The notes below the pieces were generated by a model. It made no database searches. It saw only the letters and a program-made list of their open reading frames with translations, and had not been told where the DNA came from. A stretch of DNA of 64,000 nt from Hoskinsella mucinilytica (GTDB taxonomy: Bacteria > Bacillota_I > Bacilli_A > Erysipelotrichales > Erysipelotrichaceae). Position 1 is the first letter of the stretch; each line of letters begins with the position of its first letter. A program made the translations under genes and the position numbers. Below, one piece after another: positions 36,734-45,933 of the stretch. The stretch spans positions 1 through 64,000 of the forward strand of contig NZ_JBEQZJ010000005.1 of NCBI RefSeq assembly GCF_045223415.1, given 5' to 3'.

Positions 36734-37338
36734 AAACAGATACCTTAACGATACAGGTTCAGGACACTATGCATGAACTGGGTAATATCGGAATTGGCGC
36801 AGCAGCTACGGCTCTATCCTCAATGTTGCGACGATCCATCAAAACATCTACCTCAACGTTAAAACCAATCGATCATACTTATTTATCTGAGGAAACACAA
36901 ATGCAAGATGAAGTGATCGGTATCCTTTTTCCCTTTGATAAAAACATTCAAGGCTTTGGCTTATTCCTCTTAGAAAAAGAATTCGTAGAGAAGATCCTAA
37001 ACAACTTAGCCTTTTCCCATTCAGATTTTTCAAATTTAGATAAAGAAAGTATTTCTATCTTACAAGAAATTTGCAGTATCATGACCTCTTCTTATCTAGA
37101 AGCAATATCATCAGAAACAAAATTGAATATACGAATTCAATTACCTGCTGTATCCATGGATATGAAAGGCTCAATCATCAATGATGGTTTATCTTACATC
37201 CTTCAACAAGGGCAACCGTCTTATCGCTTAGATCATGAATTCAGTATTGAAAACGGTTGTATCAATCATCTGATGTTTATGCTTCCGCAAGAATGTATCC
37301 TTACGATCATGGATGCTTTGGAGGTGAAGCTGACATGA
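36730..37338 (+). CDS. CheC-type CheY phosphatase 1, one site degenerate
   Basis: 202 residues. The first phosphatase site is intact (Glu16 and Asn19 in HELGNIGIG). The second has Glu113 but Ser116 where Asn is needed (QEICSIM). CheC removes phosphate from CheY-P. Having one working site may lower activity or shift it to a binding role with the neighbouring CheD. Translationally coupled to cheY1 and cheD1. Confidence 0.85.
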   Translation: MKTDTLTIQVQDTMHELGNIGIGAAATALSSMLRRSIKTSTSTLKPIDHTYLSEETQMQDEVIGILFPFDKNIQGFGLFLLEKEFVEKILNNLAFSHSDFSNLDKESISILQEICSIMTSSYLEAISSETKLNIRIQLPAVSMDMKGSIINDGLSYILQQGQPSYRLDHEFSIENGCINHLMFMLPQECILTIMDALEVKLT

Positions 37339-37808
37339 AAGAAATTATCGCAAGACCCGGTGAATTGATCATCGATACAGGTGAATCTGTCATTACCTCA
37401 TATGCTTTAGGTTCCAGCCTTGGTATTTGCTTATATGATGCATCTCATCAATTAGGTGGATATGTCAATAGTCTTCTTCCGATAAACACATCAAAGGATT
37501 TTGATACCAAGTATGTGAACAGTGCCATTCATTTATTATATGAGGGAATGTTACAGCGAGGTGGGGATCCTAATCAAATCCAAGCAAAACTCATTGGCGG
37601 TGCTAAATTGTTTCGATTACCTGAAATAGAACAAGAAGAGGATATCGGTAAATCCAATATCCGTTCTGCCTATCATGCTTTGATGAAACTTCATGTTCCT
37701 ATCATCAGTGAAGATGTCGGAGATTGCTATGGCAGAAGCATCCATTTTCATTTAAAGGATGGATTGGTCTATATTGAAACAAGAAATAATTATTTATATC
37801 ATATTTGA
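37335..37808 (+). CDS. CheD homologue lacking the catalytic triad
   Basis: 157 residues from the ATG at 37335 (GGAGGTG upstream, overlapping cheC1 by ATGA). The fold and length match CheD receptor deamidase, but the triad Thr-Cys-His is replaced: Ser22, Ser28 (ALGSS for LGSC) and Asn45 (YVNSLLP for HxxLP). All three key residues are lost although the surrounding motifs are kept, so deamidase activity is not expected; a CheC-binding or regulatory role is the likely one. The second CheD at 40510 keeps all three. Confidence 0.85.
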   Translation: MKEIIARPGELIIDTGESVITSYALGSSLGICLYDASHQLGGYVNSLLPINTSKDFDTKYVNSAIHLLYEGMLQRGGDPNQIQAKLIGGAKLFRLPEIEQEEDIGKSNIRSAYHALMKLHVPIISEDVGDCYGRSIHFHLKDGLVYIETRNNYLYHI

Positions 37809-37827
37809 AAAAGGACGGTAAAATAAG

Positions 37828-39519
37828 ATGATAACCTATTTAAAGAATCTAAAAATCAGAAATAAGCTACTACTTAGCTTCGCCATTGTATTGATATTTT
37901 ATATATGTACGGTTGCGACAGCCGTGGTAGGTGTACGCAATATTACAGAAAGCTTTGGTAATTTTCACAATATTTCCTATAAGATCGTAAATGAATCTAC
38001 AAGCTTTCGTCTTAATCAATATATCGTAGGACGAGATATGTTACAAATTGTTTATAGAAGAGATGTTGTAAACAATGAAGAAGATTTTGCGGAAATGAAA
38101 AGAAGCATTAACAATGTTGAACAAGCCATCGCTAATTTAGAGGAACTATATACAGATACAGAAAAAATGGCAGAGATGAAAGCCATGTATGAAAATTTAG
38201 TAGGTCCTAGAGATAAGGTCGTATCTTTGTTGGAAAACGAAAAATATGATGAAGCAATGACGGTTTATCAAAATGAATATGAACCTGAAGCAAGACAGGC
38301 CAGAGCTTTCCTTCGTGACATGGAAGCCACGACCAAGGAAGAAGCAACCACATATTATGAAAGTAGTGATCGTAGCGCAGACATCATGTTAAAAACATTG
38401 GTCATACTTGCGATCATTACCATTATCTTTGTAAGTGTCGTTTGGTATATCATTTCCAGAAGCATTACAAAGCCATTGATAGAATTAAAGAATGCCGCTA
38501 AAGAATTATCTGATGGAAATCTGCATTCTGAAATAACGTATACTTCTAAAAGTGAGTTGGGAATACTTGCGGATAGTATGAGGGAAACCATTGCGACATT
38601 GCGCACTTATTTAAATGAAATCGAACATTGTATGACCATGCTTGGTAAAGGTAAGCTGAATTATAAAACCAATATGGTCTTCAAGGGAGATTTTGTAATG
38701 TTAAAGACATCCTTAGATAAAATCTCAACACTGTTAAGTGAAGCAATGTTAAAAATCAGTAATTCCGCAGAACAAGTATCCGGAGGTGCTCAGCAGATTT
38801 CTAATGGAGCACAAATGTTATCTCAGGGCGCAAGTGAGCAAACCGGCTCTATTGAAGAGCTTGCGGCCAATATCAATGAAATCTCCGATAATGTAAAAAA
38901 CAATGCGAACGATACTGTAGCGGCTAGTAATCTTGCGGATGCGGTAGAACAGGAAATATTAGACAACAGTGAACAAATGAAGGCTGTTACAGAAGCAATC
39001 AATGACATTCGTCAAACCTCTATGAATATTACGGGTATCGTAAAAGAAATCGAGGATATCGCATTCCAAACAAATCTATTATCTTTAAATGCCGCAGTTG
39101 AAGCTGCACGAGCAGGTGATGCAGGTAGAGGCTTCTCTGTTGTTGCATCTGAAATCAGAAAGCTTGCGACTAAGACAACGGATGCTAGTAAGATTACTGC
39201 GGATCTGATTCAACAATCTACAAAATCCGTAGAAGAAGGTAGTGCTTTGATCGTTTCTACAGAAGAAAGTCTCAAACATATCGTTGATGGAGCTCGTAAT
39301 GTTGCCACAAAGATCGAACGCATTTCTCAAGCAAACATTCAACAAGCAAATTTCATTGTTCAGATTCGTCAATCCATTGAACAAATTTCCGATATCGTAC
39401 AAGGCAATTCCGCAACCTCTGAAGAAAGTGCCGCAGCTAGTGAAGAACTTGCCGCACAAGCACAAATCTTACGAGATCTAGTCAATCGTTTTGAAATACA
39501 AGAAAGAGATGAGATATAA
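37828..39519 (+). CDS. methyl-accepting chemotaxis protein
   Basis: 563 residues. Membrane segments at about 13-36 and 188-210 enclose a ~150-residue extracellular four-helix-bundle-like sensor. HAMP follows (about 211-265), then the signalling domain with the conserved tip FQTNLLSLNAAVEAARAG. There is no CheR/CheB-recruiting pentapeptide at the C-terminus. It is the only receptor in the window; ligand unknown. Confidence 0.93.
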   Translation: MITYLKNLKIRNKLLLSFAIVLIFYICTVATAVVGVRNITESFGNFHNISYKIVNESTSFRLNQYIVGRDMLQIVYRRDVVNNEEDFAEMKRSINNVEQAIANLEELYTDTEKMAEMKAMYENLVGPRDKVVSLLENEKYDEAMTVYQNEYEPEARQARAFLRDMEATTKEEATTYYESSDRSADIMLKTLVILAIITIIFVSVVWYIISRSITKPLIELKNAAKELSDGNLHSEITYTSKSELGILADSMRETIATLRTYLNEIEHCMTMLGKGKLNYKTNMVFKGDFVMLKTSLDKISTLLSEAMLKISNSAEQVSGGAQQISNGAQMLSQGASEQTGSIEELAANINEISDNVKNNANDTVAASNLADAVEQEILDNSEQMKAVTEAINDIRQTSMNITGIVKEIEDIAFQTNLLSLNAAVEAARAGDAGRGFSVVASEIRKLATKTTDASKITADLIQQSTKSVEEGSALIVSTEESLKHIVDGARNVATKIERISQANIQQANFIVQIRQSIEQISDIVQGNSATSEESAAASEELAAQAQILRDLVNRFEIQERDEI

Positions 39520-39521
39520 AT

Positions 39522-39884
39522 ATGTTAGCGAAAATACTAATCGTAGATGATGCAATGTTTATGCGTACCAAATTGAAAGATACACTTGAATCCGCAATAC
39601 CTTGTGAGTGTTTAGAAGCTAAAAACGGACAAATAGGTTGTGAATTATTTGAAACCATGCATCCTGATTTGGTCTTACTTGACATTTCTATGCCGGTCAT
39701 GGATGGCATTCGTGCCTTAGATATCATGAGAAAACACGATAAGACGATTCCCATCATTATGTGCTCTGCAGCAGGTCAACAATCACAAATCATGAAAGCG
39801 ATCGCTCTAGGAGCCAAAGATTTTATCGTAAAACCGTTTCAAAATGAACAGATCATCAACGCAGTAAAACGTTATTTGAAATAG
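39522..39884 (+). CDS. CheY-type response regulator 2
   Basis: 120 residues, a lone receiver with Asp9-Asp10, Asp54 (VLLDISMP) and KDFIVKPFQNEQ. Paralogue of the protein at 36371-36733 with the same length and motif positions. Begins the second CheY-CheC-CheD triplet. Confidence 0.92.
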   Translation: MLAKILIVDDAMFMRTKLKDTLESAIPCECLEAKNGQIGCELFETMHPDLVLLDISMPVMDGIRALDIMRKHDKTIPIIMCSAAGQQSQIMKAIALGAKDFIVKPFQNEQIINAVKRYLK

Positions 39885-39896
39885 GAGGAATATTTC

Positions 39897-40517
39897 ATGT
39901 TAAATAAATATTCTGATTTAAATGAAAATGCTTTGGATGCCTTAAGAGAAATCGGGAACATCGGTACAGGTCATGCGACAACTGCACTTTCTGCCATGAC
40001 AGGAAAAGATATCGAAATCGACATTCCTCTCATACGTATCATTTCTTATAAAGATGCTCCTTCTTTGTTGGGAGGGGCTGAGGAATTCAAGGTTGGCATC
40101 TTACTACGTGTAAACGGCTTATCCGGTATCTTCATGTTTCTTTTAAATGAAGAATTCACAAAACAAATGTTGGAAACCTTACTTGGCACAAAAGTAGACG
40201 ATGTGAGAAATTTAGATGAATTATCTAGTTCTGCCATATGTGAAACAGGTAATATTATGTGCTGTTCATACATCAATGCAATTTCTAAGCTTACCGATAC
40301 AGAAATGACAGTATCTGTCCCTTCTATTTGCGGAGATATGGTAGGAGCTTTGCTAAGTGTTCCTATGATCCTATATGGCTATCAATGTGATGAATTGATG
40401 TTTATTGAAAATCGTTTTCAATTTGACCAGAAATCATTTGTCAGCCATATCTTATTCCTTCCTGAACTAGACGCATTAGAACACATGCTAATCAAATTAG
40501 GCATTCCTTATGAATGA
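39897..40517 (+). CDS. cheC: CheC-type CheY phosphatase 2
   Basis: 206 residues. Both phosphatase sites are complete: Glu18/Asn21 (REIGNIGTG) and Glu116/Asn119 (CETGNIM). It should dephosphorylate CheY-P. Strong AGGAGG before the ATG; overlaps cheD2 by eight bases. Confidence 0.9.
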   Translation: MLNKYSDLNENALDALREIGNIGTGHATTALSAMTGKDIEIDIPLIRIISYKDAPSLLGGAEEFKVGILLRVNGLSGIFMFLLNEEFTKQMLETLLGTKVDDVRNLDELSSSAICETGNIMCCSYINAISKLTDTEMTVSVPSICGDMVGALLSVPMILYGYQCDELMFIENRFQFDQKSFVSHILFLPELDALEHMLIKLGIPYE

Positions 40518-40989
40518 TCTTATTACGGTAGGAATTGCAGATGCACATATTGCTCATCATGATCAGACATTGGTTACTTATGCGCTTGGCTCTTGTGTCG
40601 GTGTCTGTCTATATGAAAAAAACAAACATATGGCAGGTATGGTGCATATTCTACTACCAACGCATTATGATGATACCATCATAAACCAACCATTTAAATT
40701 TGCGGATAGCGGAGTCACAAGATTAGTAACGATGATGATCCATAAGGGTGCAGATAAAAAAAGGATCATCGCCAAGATCGCAGGTGGTGCAGAGATGTTT
40801 CAAACAGAAGAAACCAAAACAGGGATAGGACAACGAAATATTACTGCTGTAAAAGAAACATTAAGAAAACTGCATATTCCCATCATAGCGGAAGATACCG
40901 GAAAAAACTATGGACGTTCTATTTGGTTTTCCTCAAAGGATGGTAGTTTAAAAGTGAAAACGGTCCAACATGGCATACAGTATATTTGA
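40510..40989 (+). CDS. cheD: CheD chemoreceptor glutamine deamidase
   Basis: 159 residues. The triad Thr23, Cys29 and His46 is intact (TYALGSC and MVHILLP). CheD converts receptor glutamines to methylatable glutamates and binds CheC. It contrasts with the degenerate copy at 37335. Confidence 0.9.
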   Translation: MNDLITVGIADAHIAHHDQTLVTYALGSCVGVCLYEKNKHMAGMVHILLPTHYDDTIINQPFKFADSGVTRLVTMMIHKGADKKRIIAKIAGGAEMFQTEETKTGIGQRNITAVKETLRKLHIPIIAEDTGKNYGRSIWFSSKDGSLKVKTVQHGIQYI

Positions 40990-41009
40990 ATTATGGGAGA
41001 GTGAAGATC

Positions 41010-41939
41010 ATGAACAATATACCTAGATTATTAGTGATTGATGACAGTGAATACATCTGCCAACAAATCGAACAAATATTTAAAAATGAAAGCATAGAAC
41101 TTCAAAAAGCACATGATGGTGCACAAGCTTTACAACAAGTTTCTAACTTTCAACCGGATTTGATTCTATTAGATGTCATTCTTCCGGATACGGAAGGATA
41201 TGAGCTTTATCATAAAATCAAAGCCATAGATAAAAATCAGACTTCCATTATCTTTCTTACCTCAAAAGATCAAGATAGTGATATCGTAAAAGGATTTTCA
41301 TTAGGTGCATGTGATTATATTAAAAAGCCTTTTCATAATGTTGAGCTGAAATCTCGCATTCAAGTTCATCTTCAAGAGAAAAAAATGAAAGATGAATTAA
41401 AAAAGATGAATGAAGAAATGGAAGCAAATATGAAAAAACTAAATGCGTTTGCCTTTCGTGATCCTTTGACCGGTCTTTATAATCGCCGATATGTAGAAGA
41501 AGAATTAAAACAAAAGATCACAAGTGATCAACGAGATACCTTTTTGTTGATGTGTGATGTTGATGATTTTAAACATATCAATGATGATTATGGTCATGAA
41601 ATCGGAGATATCGTTTTGATCGGAATCGCAAACATTATGGAAAGCATCTCTTCTAAGGCCATTACGATACGATGGGGTGGTGAAGAGTTTCTGATCATTT
41701 TACATGGATTAAGCCATGAAGAAGCATTTTCCATGAGTGAACGTATTCGTAAAGATATTGAGAATTTCCCTTTCTATTCTAAACAAGCACCCTTTCGCTG
41801 TACCATTTCCATAGGTATCAGCACGTACCAAACAGATGTAAGCTTTGTTGAAAATCTAGAACATGCTGATGAAGCATTGTATATCGGAAAAAGGAGTGGC
41901 AAAAACTGCTCGATTTGGTATGATGAAACACAACAATAA
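41010..41939 (+). CDS. response regulator with GGDEF diguanylate cyclase output
   Basis: 309 residues from the ATG at 41010 (GGGAGAG upstream). Receiver domain 5-120 with Asp11-Asp12, Asp55 (ILLDVILP) and KKP. A charged coiled-coil linker (about 125-150) leads to a GGDEF domain with an active GGEEF motif. The RxxD inhibitory site is absent. The protein should make c-di-GMP when phosphorylated, probably by CheA encoded next, linking chemosensing to c-di-GMP. Confidence 0.92.
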   Translation: MNNIPRLLVIDDSEYICQQIEQIFKNESIELQKAHDGAQALQQVSNFQPDLILLDVILPDTEGYELYHKIKAIDKNQTSIIFLTSKDQDSDIVKGFSLGACDYIKKPFHNVELKSRIQVHLQEKKMKDELKKMNEEMEANMKKLNAFAFRDPLTGLYNRRYVEEELKQKITSDQRDTFLLMCDVDDFKHINDDYGHEIGDIVLIGIANIMESISSKAITIRWGGEEFLIILHGLSHEEAFSMSERIRKDIENFPFYSKQAPFRCTISIGISTYQTDVSFVENLEHADEALYIGKRSGKNCSIWYDETQQ

Positions 41940-41956
41940 AAGGCAGGTGCCAAACC

Positions 41957-43942
41957 ATGAGTATATTTGATGAAGATCAGATGTCTATGCTGGATGTCTA
42001 TCTATATGAAACAAATTCCTTATTTGAACAACTAGATACCATTTTAATGCGAACAGAGAAAAGCAATGCCTTTACCAAAGAGGATATTCATTCTATATTT
42101 CGTATCATGCATACAACGAAAAGCTCATCCTCAATGATGAACTTACAAGGGATTGCGACCTTAATGCATACTGCAGAAGATCTTTTCGCTATATTTCGAG
42201 ACCATCCGACGAAACTACAAGGTTTTGAAACAGAAACCTTTGAGCTATTATTTGCGATATCTGATTTTATGCATCGTCAATTAGATCACATCAAATCGGA
42301 TGATTATATACCGGATCCAACTACAGATTTGATCAATCAAACACAGACGTTATTAGAAGAACTCAATACATCACAAAAAGTCGATGATAAGACATCGATA
42401 GAAAAAGAAGCACCACGTATATCTTCCACAGGTATGTTTGTACGTTTGACTTTTGAAAAAGATTGTCGGATGGAAAACATTCGTGCATATATGATTTCAA
42501 CGCAAATCAAACCTTTGTGTATCACTTTAGAATATCATCCTTTTGAATTAGAACAAAATCCTGAAACAGCTCAATGGATCCAAGAAAATGGCTTTTTCCT
42601 TCATTGTGAAACGAAACAACAACAGCAGATATTAGAAAAACTACATCGTGCATTATTTGTCGAAAAATGTGAGATCATTGATCGAGATACTTATCAAATG
42701 AGCATTCAAAAAAAGGAAAAGAAACCATCTAGTGCATCTATGGAATCATCTACTTCTTCTCTAGAGCCTTCTGCACTCATCCCGGTTCATGTATCTAAAC
42801 TAGATCAACTACAAAATCTAACGGGAGAATTAATGATCGCAGAGTCTACGATGATTACCAAAATGGAAGAACTTGGTCAAAAGGAGCTTCTTCAACAGTT
42901 TGAACGAAGTTTTCATAAAACACTATTGGATATGGAAGAAATTGTTATGACAGCCCGTTTGGTGCCAATTGCACAAATAATGCCTAAGCTAAATCGTGTT
43001 GTAAGAGATATCGCTCATAAAGAACAAAAGGATATCAATTTTGTTGTAAAAGGAGAAGATATTGAGATTGATAAAGAAATTGTCGATAGCCTATTTGATC
43101 CTTTGATGCATTTATTACGTAATGCTGTTGATCATGGCATTGAAAGCAAAGAAGAGCGTTTATCCAATCATAAGCCCACAAAGGGAACGATTGAATTAAG
43201 TATTGAAAATACCAATGGTGAAATCGTCATTTGTGTTCGAGATGATGGATGTGGGATGGATATTGAAAAAATCAAAACAAAAGCACAAGAAAAAAATTTA
43301 TGGAAACCGGATTATCCTTATCGTGAAGAAGAAATTTTTTCTTTCATCTTATTACCCGGTTTTTCAACCAATCAAAAAGCCAATGAGTTTTCAGGAAGAG
43401 GCGTAGGTCTGGATGTAGTGAAAAACATGACCGATCGTTTCAAAGGCCATGTCTCCATTTCAAGCGTTCCGCAAAAAGGCACAAGTTTCACGCTATATCT
43501 ACCTTTAACTCTGACGATCATTGAAAGCTTATTATTTCGTTGTGGCAACAATACCTTCTCTATTCCTTCCCATCATGTTCTTCATCTGTTTGCCTATGAT
43601 GAGCATGATCCTAATATCCTAATGGAAAACGGACATCAGCTCTATTTATACAAAGACAAGGTTCTTCCTATCCTATCTTTACATGATTTTTTCCAATTAG
43701 AAAGTCCACAAGCCACTACAAGAACCTTAATTTATGTAGAATCTTCCTCCTTGGAAGCATGCTTGATCGTAGATTCTATCATCAGTTATCAACATATTGT
43801 AGATAAGCCTTTACCTATGATGATCGGTACGGAATTCAAAAAACATACAGGTATATCCGGATGTAGTCTATTAGGAGATGGTAGTATTTGTATGACACTG
43901 AACACAGAATATTTATTAAATTGCTGTTTAAAGAAGAGGTGA
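41957..43942 (+). CDS. cheA: CheA histidine kinase
   Basis: 661 residues. P1 with phospho-acceptor His52 (MHTTKSSSSM), a P2-like linker, P3 dimerisation helices (about 275-340), the P4 ATPase with LLRNAVDHGIE, DDGCGMD and FSGRGVGLDVV, and the P5 CheW-like domain at the C-terminus. It phosphorylates the CheY and GGDEF regulators. Complete and apparently active. Confidence 0.95.
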   Translation: MSIFDEDQMSMLDVYLYETNSLFEQLDTILMRTEKSNAFTKEDIHSIFRIMHTTKSSSSMMNLQGIATLMHTAEDLFAIFRDHPTKLQGFETETFELLFAISDFMHRQLDHIKSDDYIPDPTTDLINQTQTLLEELNTSQKVDDKTSIEKEAPRISSTGMFVRLTFEKDCRMENIRAYMISTQIKPLCITLEYHPFELEQNPETAQWIQENGFFLHCETKQQQQILEKLHRALFVEKCEIIDRDTYQMSIQKKEKKPSSASMESSTSSLEPSALIPVHVSKLDQLQNLTGELMIAESTMITKMEELGQKELLQQFERSFHKTLLDMEEIVMTARLVPIAQIMPKLNRVVRDIAHKEQKDINFVVKGEDIEIDKEIVDSLFDPLMHLLRNAVDHGIESKEERLSNHKPTKGTIELSIENTNGEIVICVRDDGCGMDIEKIKTKAQEKNLWKPDYPYREEEIFSFILLPGFSTNQKANEFSGRGVGLDVVKNMTDRFKGHVSISSVPQKGTSFTLYLPLTLTIIESLLFRCGNNTFSIPSHHVLHLFAYDEHDPNILMENGHQLYLYKDKVLPILSLHDFFQLESPQATTRTLIYVESSSLEACLIVDSIISYQHIVDKPLPMMIGTEFKKHTGISGCSLLGDGSICMTLNTEYLLNCCLKKR

Positions 43943-43946
43943 TGTT

Positions 43947-44372
43947 ATGAGTGATTTGTTATGTTTTCATGCATTTGAAAATATTTATGGTATTCCTTTA
44001 GATATGGTACAGGAATCCTTTGATGAACAAAAGGTAACACCAATGCCTCGATTAAATCCTGTATTTACAGGATTATGTAATCATAAAGGTGTCATTTATC
44101 CCGTATTATCCTTTTCTCATCTAATGAATAAGGACATTCCGGATAAACGTTGTTGTATGTTACTTCTTCAAGTGGATAAATATCAATTGATCCTTCGTAT
44201 GAATGATATTCCTTTTATCATTTATGAATCCACCTTAACGCAGGATACTCCCTACAACAACGATAATGGTAAAGTCATCATACATCGTTTATGTATGCAA
44301 CAAAGTCGTTGTATTTATATATTGGATATGAAACAGACATTAGAACGATTGTTAGAGGATATCTTGACATAG
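43947..44372 (+). CDS. cheW: CheW-like protein 3
   Basis: 141 residues; the copy nearest to consensus CheW (MPRLNPVFTGLCNHKGVIYPV is the diagnostic middle, here interrupted only in my numbering). It follows cheA by four bases and ends the operon. It probably is the main receptor-kinase coupler. Confidence 0.88.
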   Translation: MSDLLCFHAFENIYGIPLDMVQESFDEQKVTPMPRLNPVFTGLCNHKGVIYPVLSFSHLMNKDIPDKRCCMLLLQVDKYQLILRMNDIPFIIYESTLTQDTPYNNDNGKVIIHRLCMQQSRCIYILDMKQTLERLLEDILT

Positions 44373-44403
44373 AAAAAGCTATGAAATGATCATAGCTTTT
44401 TCT
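44371..44403. terminator. bidirectional terminator of the chemotaxis operon
   Basis: AGAAAAAGCTATG (44371-44383) pairs perfectly with CATAGCTTTTTCT (44391-44403). It overlaps the stop codons of both convergent genes. Confidence 0.92.
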
Positions 44404-45751
44404 ATGCTTCTAGTGTCAAGATCGTCTTTTTCTTGACAATTTGTAAATAAACAAAGGCTAGTACACTGACGATAGCTTCGGTAATCGGGAATGCCCACCA
44501 CAAAGCATCTAAGCCAAACTGTTGCGCTAAGACATATACCAAAGGCAACAACAACACCATTTGCCTTAATAAGGTGACTACTAAGGATTTATTCGCATGA
44601 TCCACTGATTGAAATACAGAACTTAACACCAAAGATACTCCCGCAAAGATAAAGGATAGACTGATGATTCGTAACGCAGGTACACCGATACTCATCATTT
44701 CCTCCTTCGCATCAAATAAATACATTAACTGTTGTGGGAATATTTGAAATATCATGGTACCTACGACCATGATCACACAAGCGATAAGAAGTGAAAAATG
44801 AATGGACTCCATGATTCTTTTTTGTTTCTTTGCGCCATAATTATATGAGATGATCGGTATCAACGCATTGTTCATTCCATTCACTGCCATAAACACAAAC
44901 TGTTGTAGCTTAAAGTAGATACTAAATGCGGATACGGCAAGCTCACTGAATCGAACTAAGATCATATTCATAAATACCGTCATAAAGCTCATGATAGATT
45001 GCATCAAAATTGCGGGAATCGCAATACGATACATATCTTTTATCATTTGCATATGAAACTTAAACTCTTTGAAATGAATTTGTACTTCCTTGATTTTCTT
45101 TTGGGTGATGATGATACCCATTAACATCGCAATGATCTGTCCTGTTACGGTCGCAATAGCCGCACCTGTAACACCTAGCTTTGGCATACCAAACATACCA
45201 AAGATAAAGATAGGATCTAATAGGATATTTACCAATGCTCCTACGCCTTGAATGATCATATTGTAAACAGTGTTTCCGGTTGACTGCATGATTCTTTCAT
45301 AAGTGATCTGCATAAAGACACCAAAGGATAAAATCGTACAAATACGCATATAGCTGATTCCCATTTGAAGAATTTCCTCATCTGTTGAGAATAAACGTAA
45401 GAACGGTTCGGAAAAAAAGATACCGATGATTGCGAAGACGATCCAATTCACAACTGCCAAAAGGATGCCATGTAACGCAACCTGATTGGCTTCTTTTTGC
45501 ATCTTTTGTCCAAGATAGCGTGATAACAAAGCATTCAAACCAACTGCAGTACCACAAGCTAGCGCAACTATGATCATTTGAATCGGATAACAAAGCGATA
45601 CTGCCGCAAGTGCATTATCAGATACTCTGGCAACAAACATACTGTCTACGATATTGTAAAGTGCTTGTACCAGCATAGAGATCATGATCGGTAAAGACAT
45701 CGTCATGATTAGCTTTTTGATTTCCATTGTGCCCATTTTGTTTTCTTTCAT
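44402..45751 (-). CDS. MATE-family multidrug efflux transporter
   Basis: 449 residues with twelve predicted membrane segments. The N-terminal MSLPIMISMLVQALYNIVDS, read across the first helix, and the inner repeat ALNALLSRYLGQK mark the MATE (NorM/DinF) family, which exports cationic drugs by Na+ or H+ exchange. GAGAGG precedes the ATG. A 117-base leader with a small open frame and a terminator hairpin suggests expression is controlled by attenuation. Confidence 0.92.
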   Translation of the reverse strand: MKENKMGTMEIKKLIMTMSLPIMISMLVQALYNIVDSMFVARVSDNALAAVSLCYPIQMIIVALACGTAVGLNALLSRYLGQKMQKEANQVALHGILLAVVNWIVFAIIGIFFSEPFLRLFSTDEEILQMGISYMRICTILSFGVFMQITYERIMQSTGNTVYNMIIQGVGALVNILLDPIFIFGMFGMPKLGVTGAAIATVTGQIIAMLMGIIITQKKIKEVQIHFKEFKFHMQMIKDMYRIAIPAILMQSIMSFMTVFMNMILVRFSELAVSAFSIYFKLQQFVFMAVNGMNNALIPIISYNYGAKKQKRIMESIHFSLLIACVIMVVGTMIFQIFPQQLMYLFDAKEEMMSIGVPALRIISLSFIFAGVSLVLSSVFQSVDHANKSLVVTLLRQMVLLLPLVYVLAQQFGLDALWWAFPITEAIVSVLAFVYLQIVKKKTILTLEA

Positions 45752-45766
45752 AAATTTACCTCTCTT

Positions 45767-45844
45767 TCAAACAAAAAAGGAACCCCGGGTTCCTTTTAAT
45801 TCACTTCGATAGTTTCTTATGTTGTTATGCAAAGCGAGATACAT
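45767..45844 (-). promoter_or_regulatory. candidate attenuator: 25-codon leader frame with internal terminator, before the MATE gene
   Basis: From ATG at 45844 a 25-codon frame ends in TGA at 45767-45769, sixteen bases before the MATE start. It spans a GC-rich hairpin, AAAAGGAACCC (45775-45785) against GGGTTCCTTTT (45787-45797), which on this strand is followed by TTTTTT, so an intrinsic terminator. A GTGGT/ACCAC hairpin lies at the leader's start. A ribosome slowed in the frame could stop the terminator forming. The leader frame's own ribosome site is weak (GTGGTG), so this is a proposal. Confidence 0.55.
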
Positions 45845-45874
45845 GTGGTATGGGTTACACCACTGTATGGTTCT

Positions 45875-45903
45875 ATTGTACAGGGTATTTATAAATATTT
45901 CAA
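45875..45903 (-). promoter_or_regulatory. promoter of the MATE leader
   Basis: On the minus strand TTGAAA (45898-45903), 17 bp and TACAAT (45875-45880). Transcription should begin near 45868. Confidence 0.75.
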
Positions 45904-45933
45904 CTGTACATTTAAAATTTTAAAACAGTTTAT

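Noticed and set aside
39085..39465. A 126-codon cysteine-rich frame opposite the MCP gene
   Set aside because: Mirror of the repetitive receptor signalling domain; no ribosome site or promoter on that strand.
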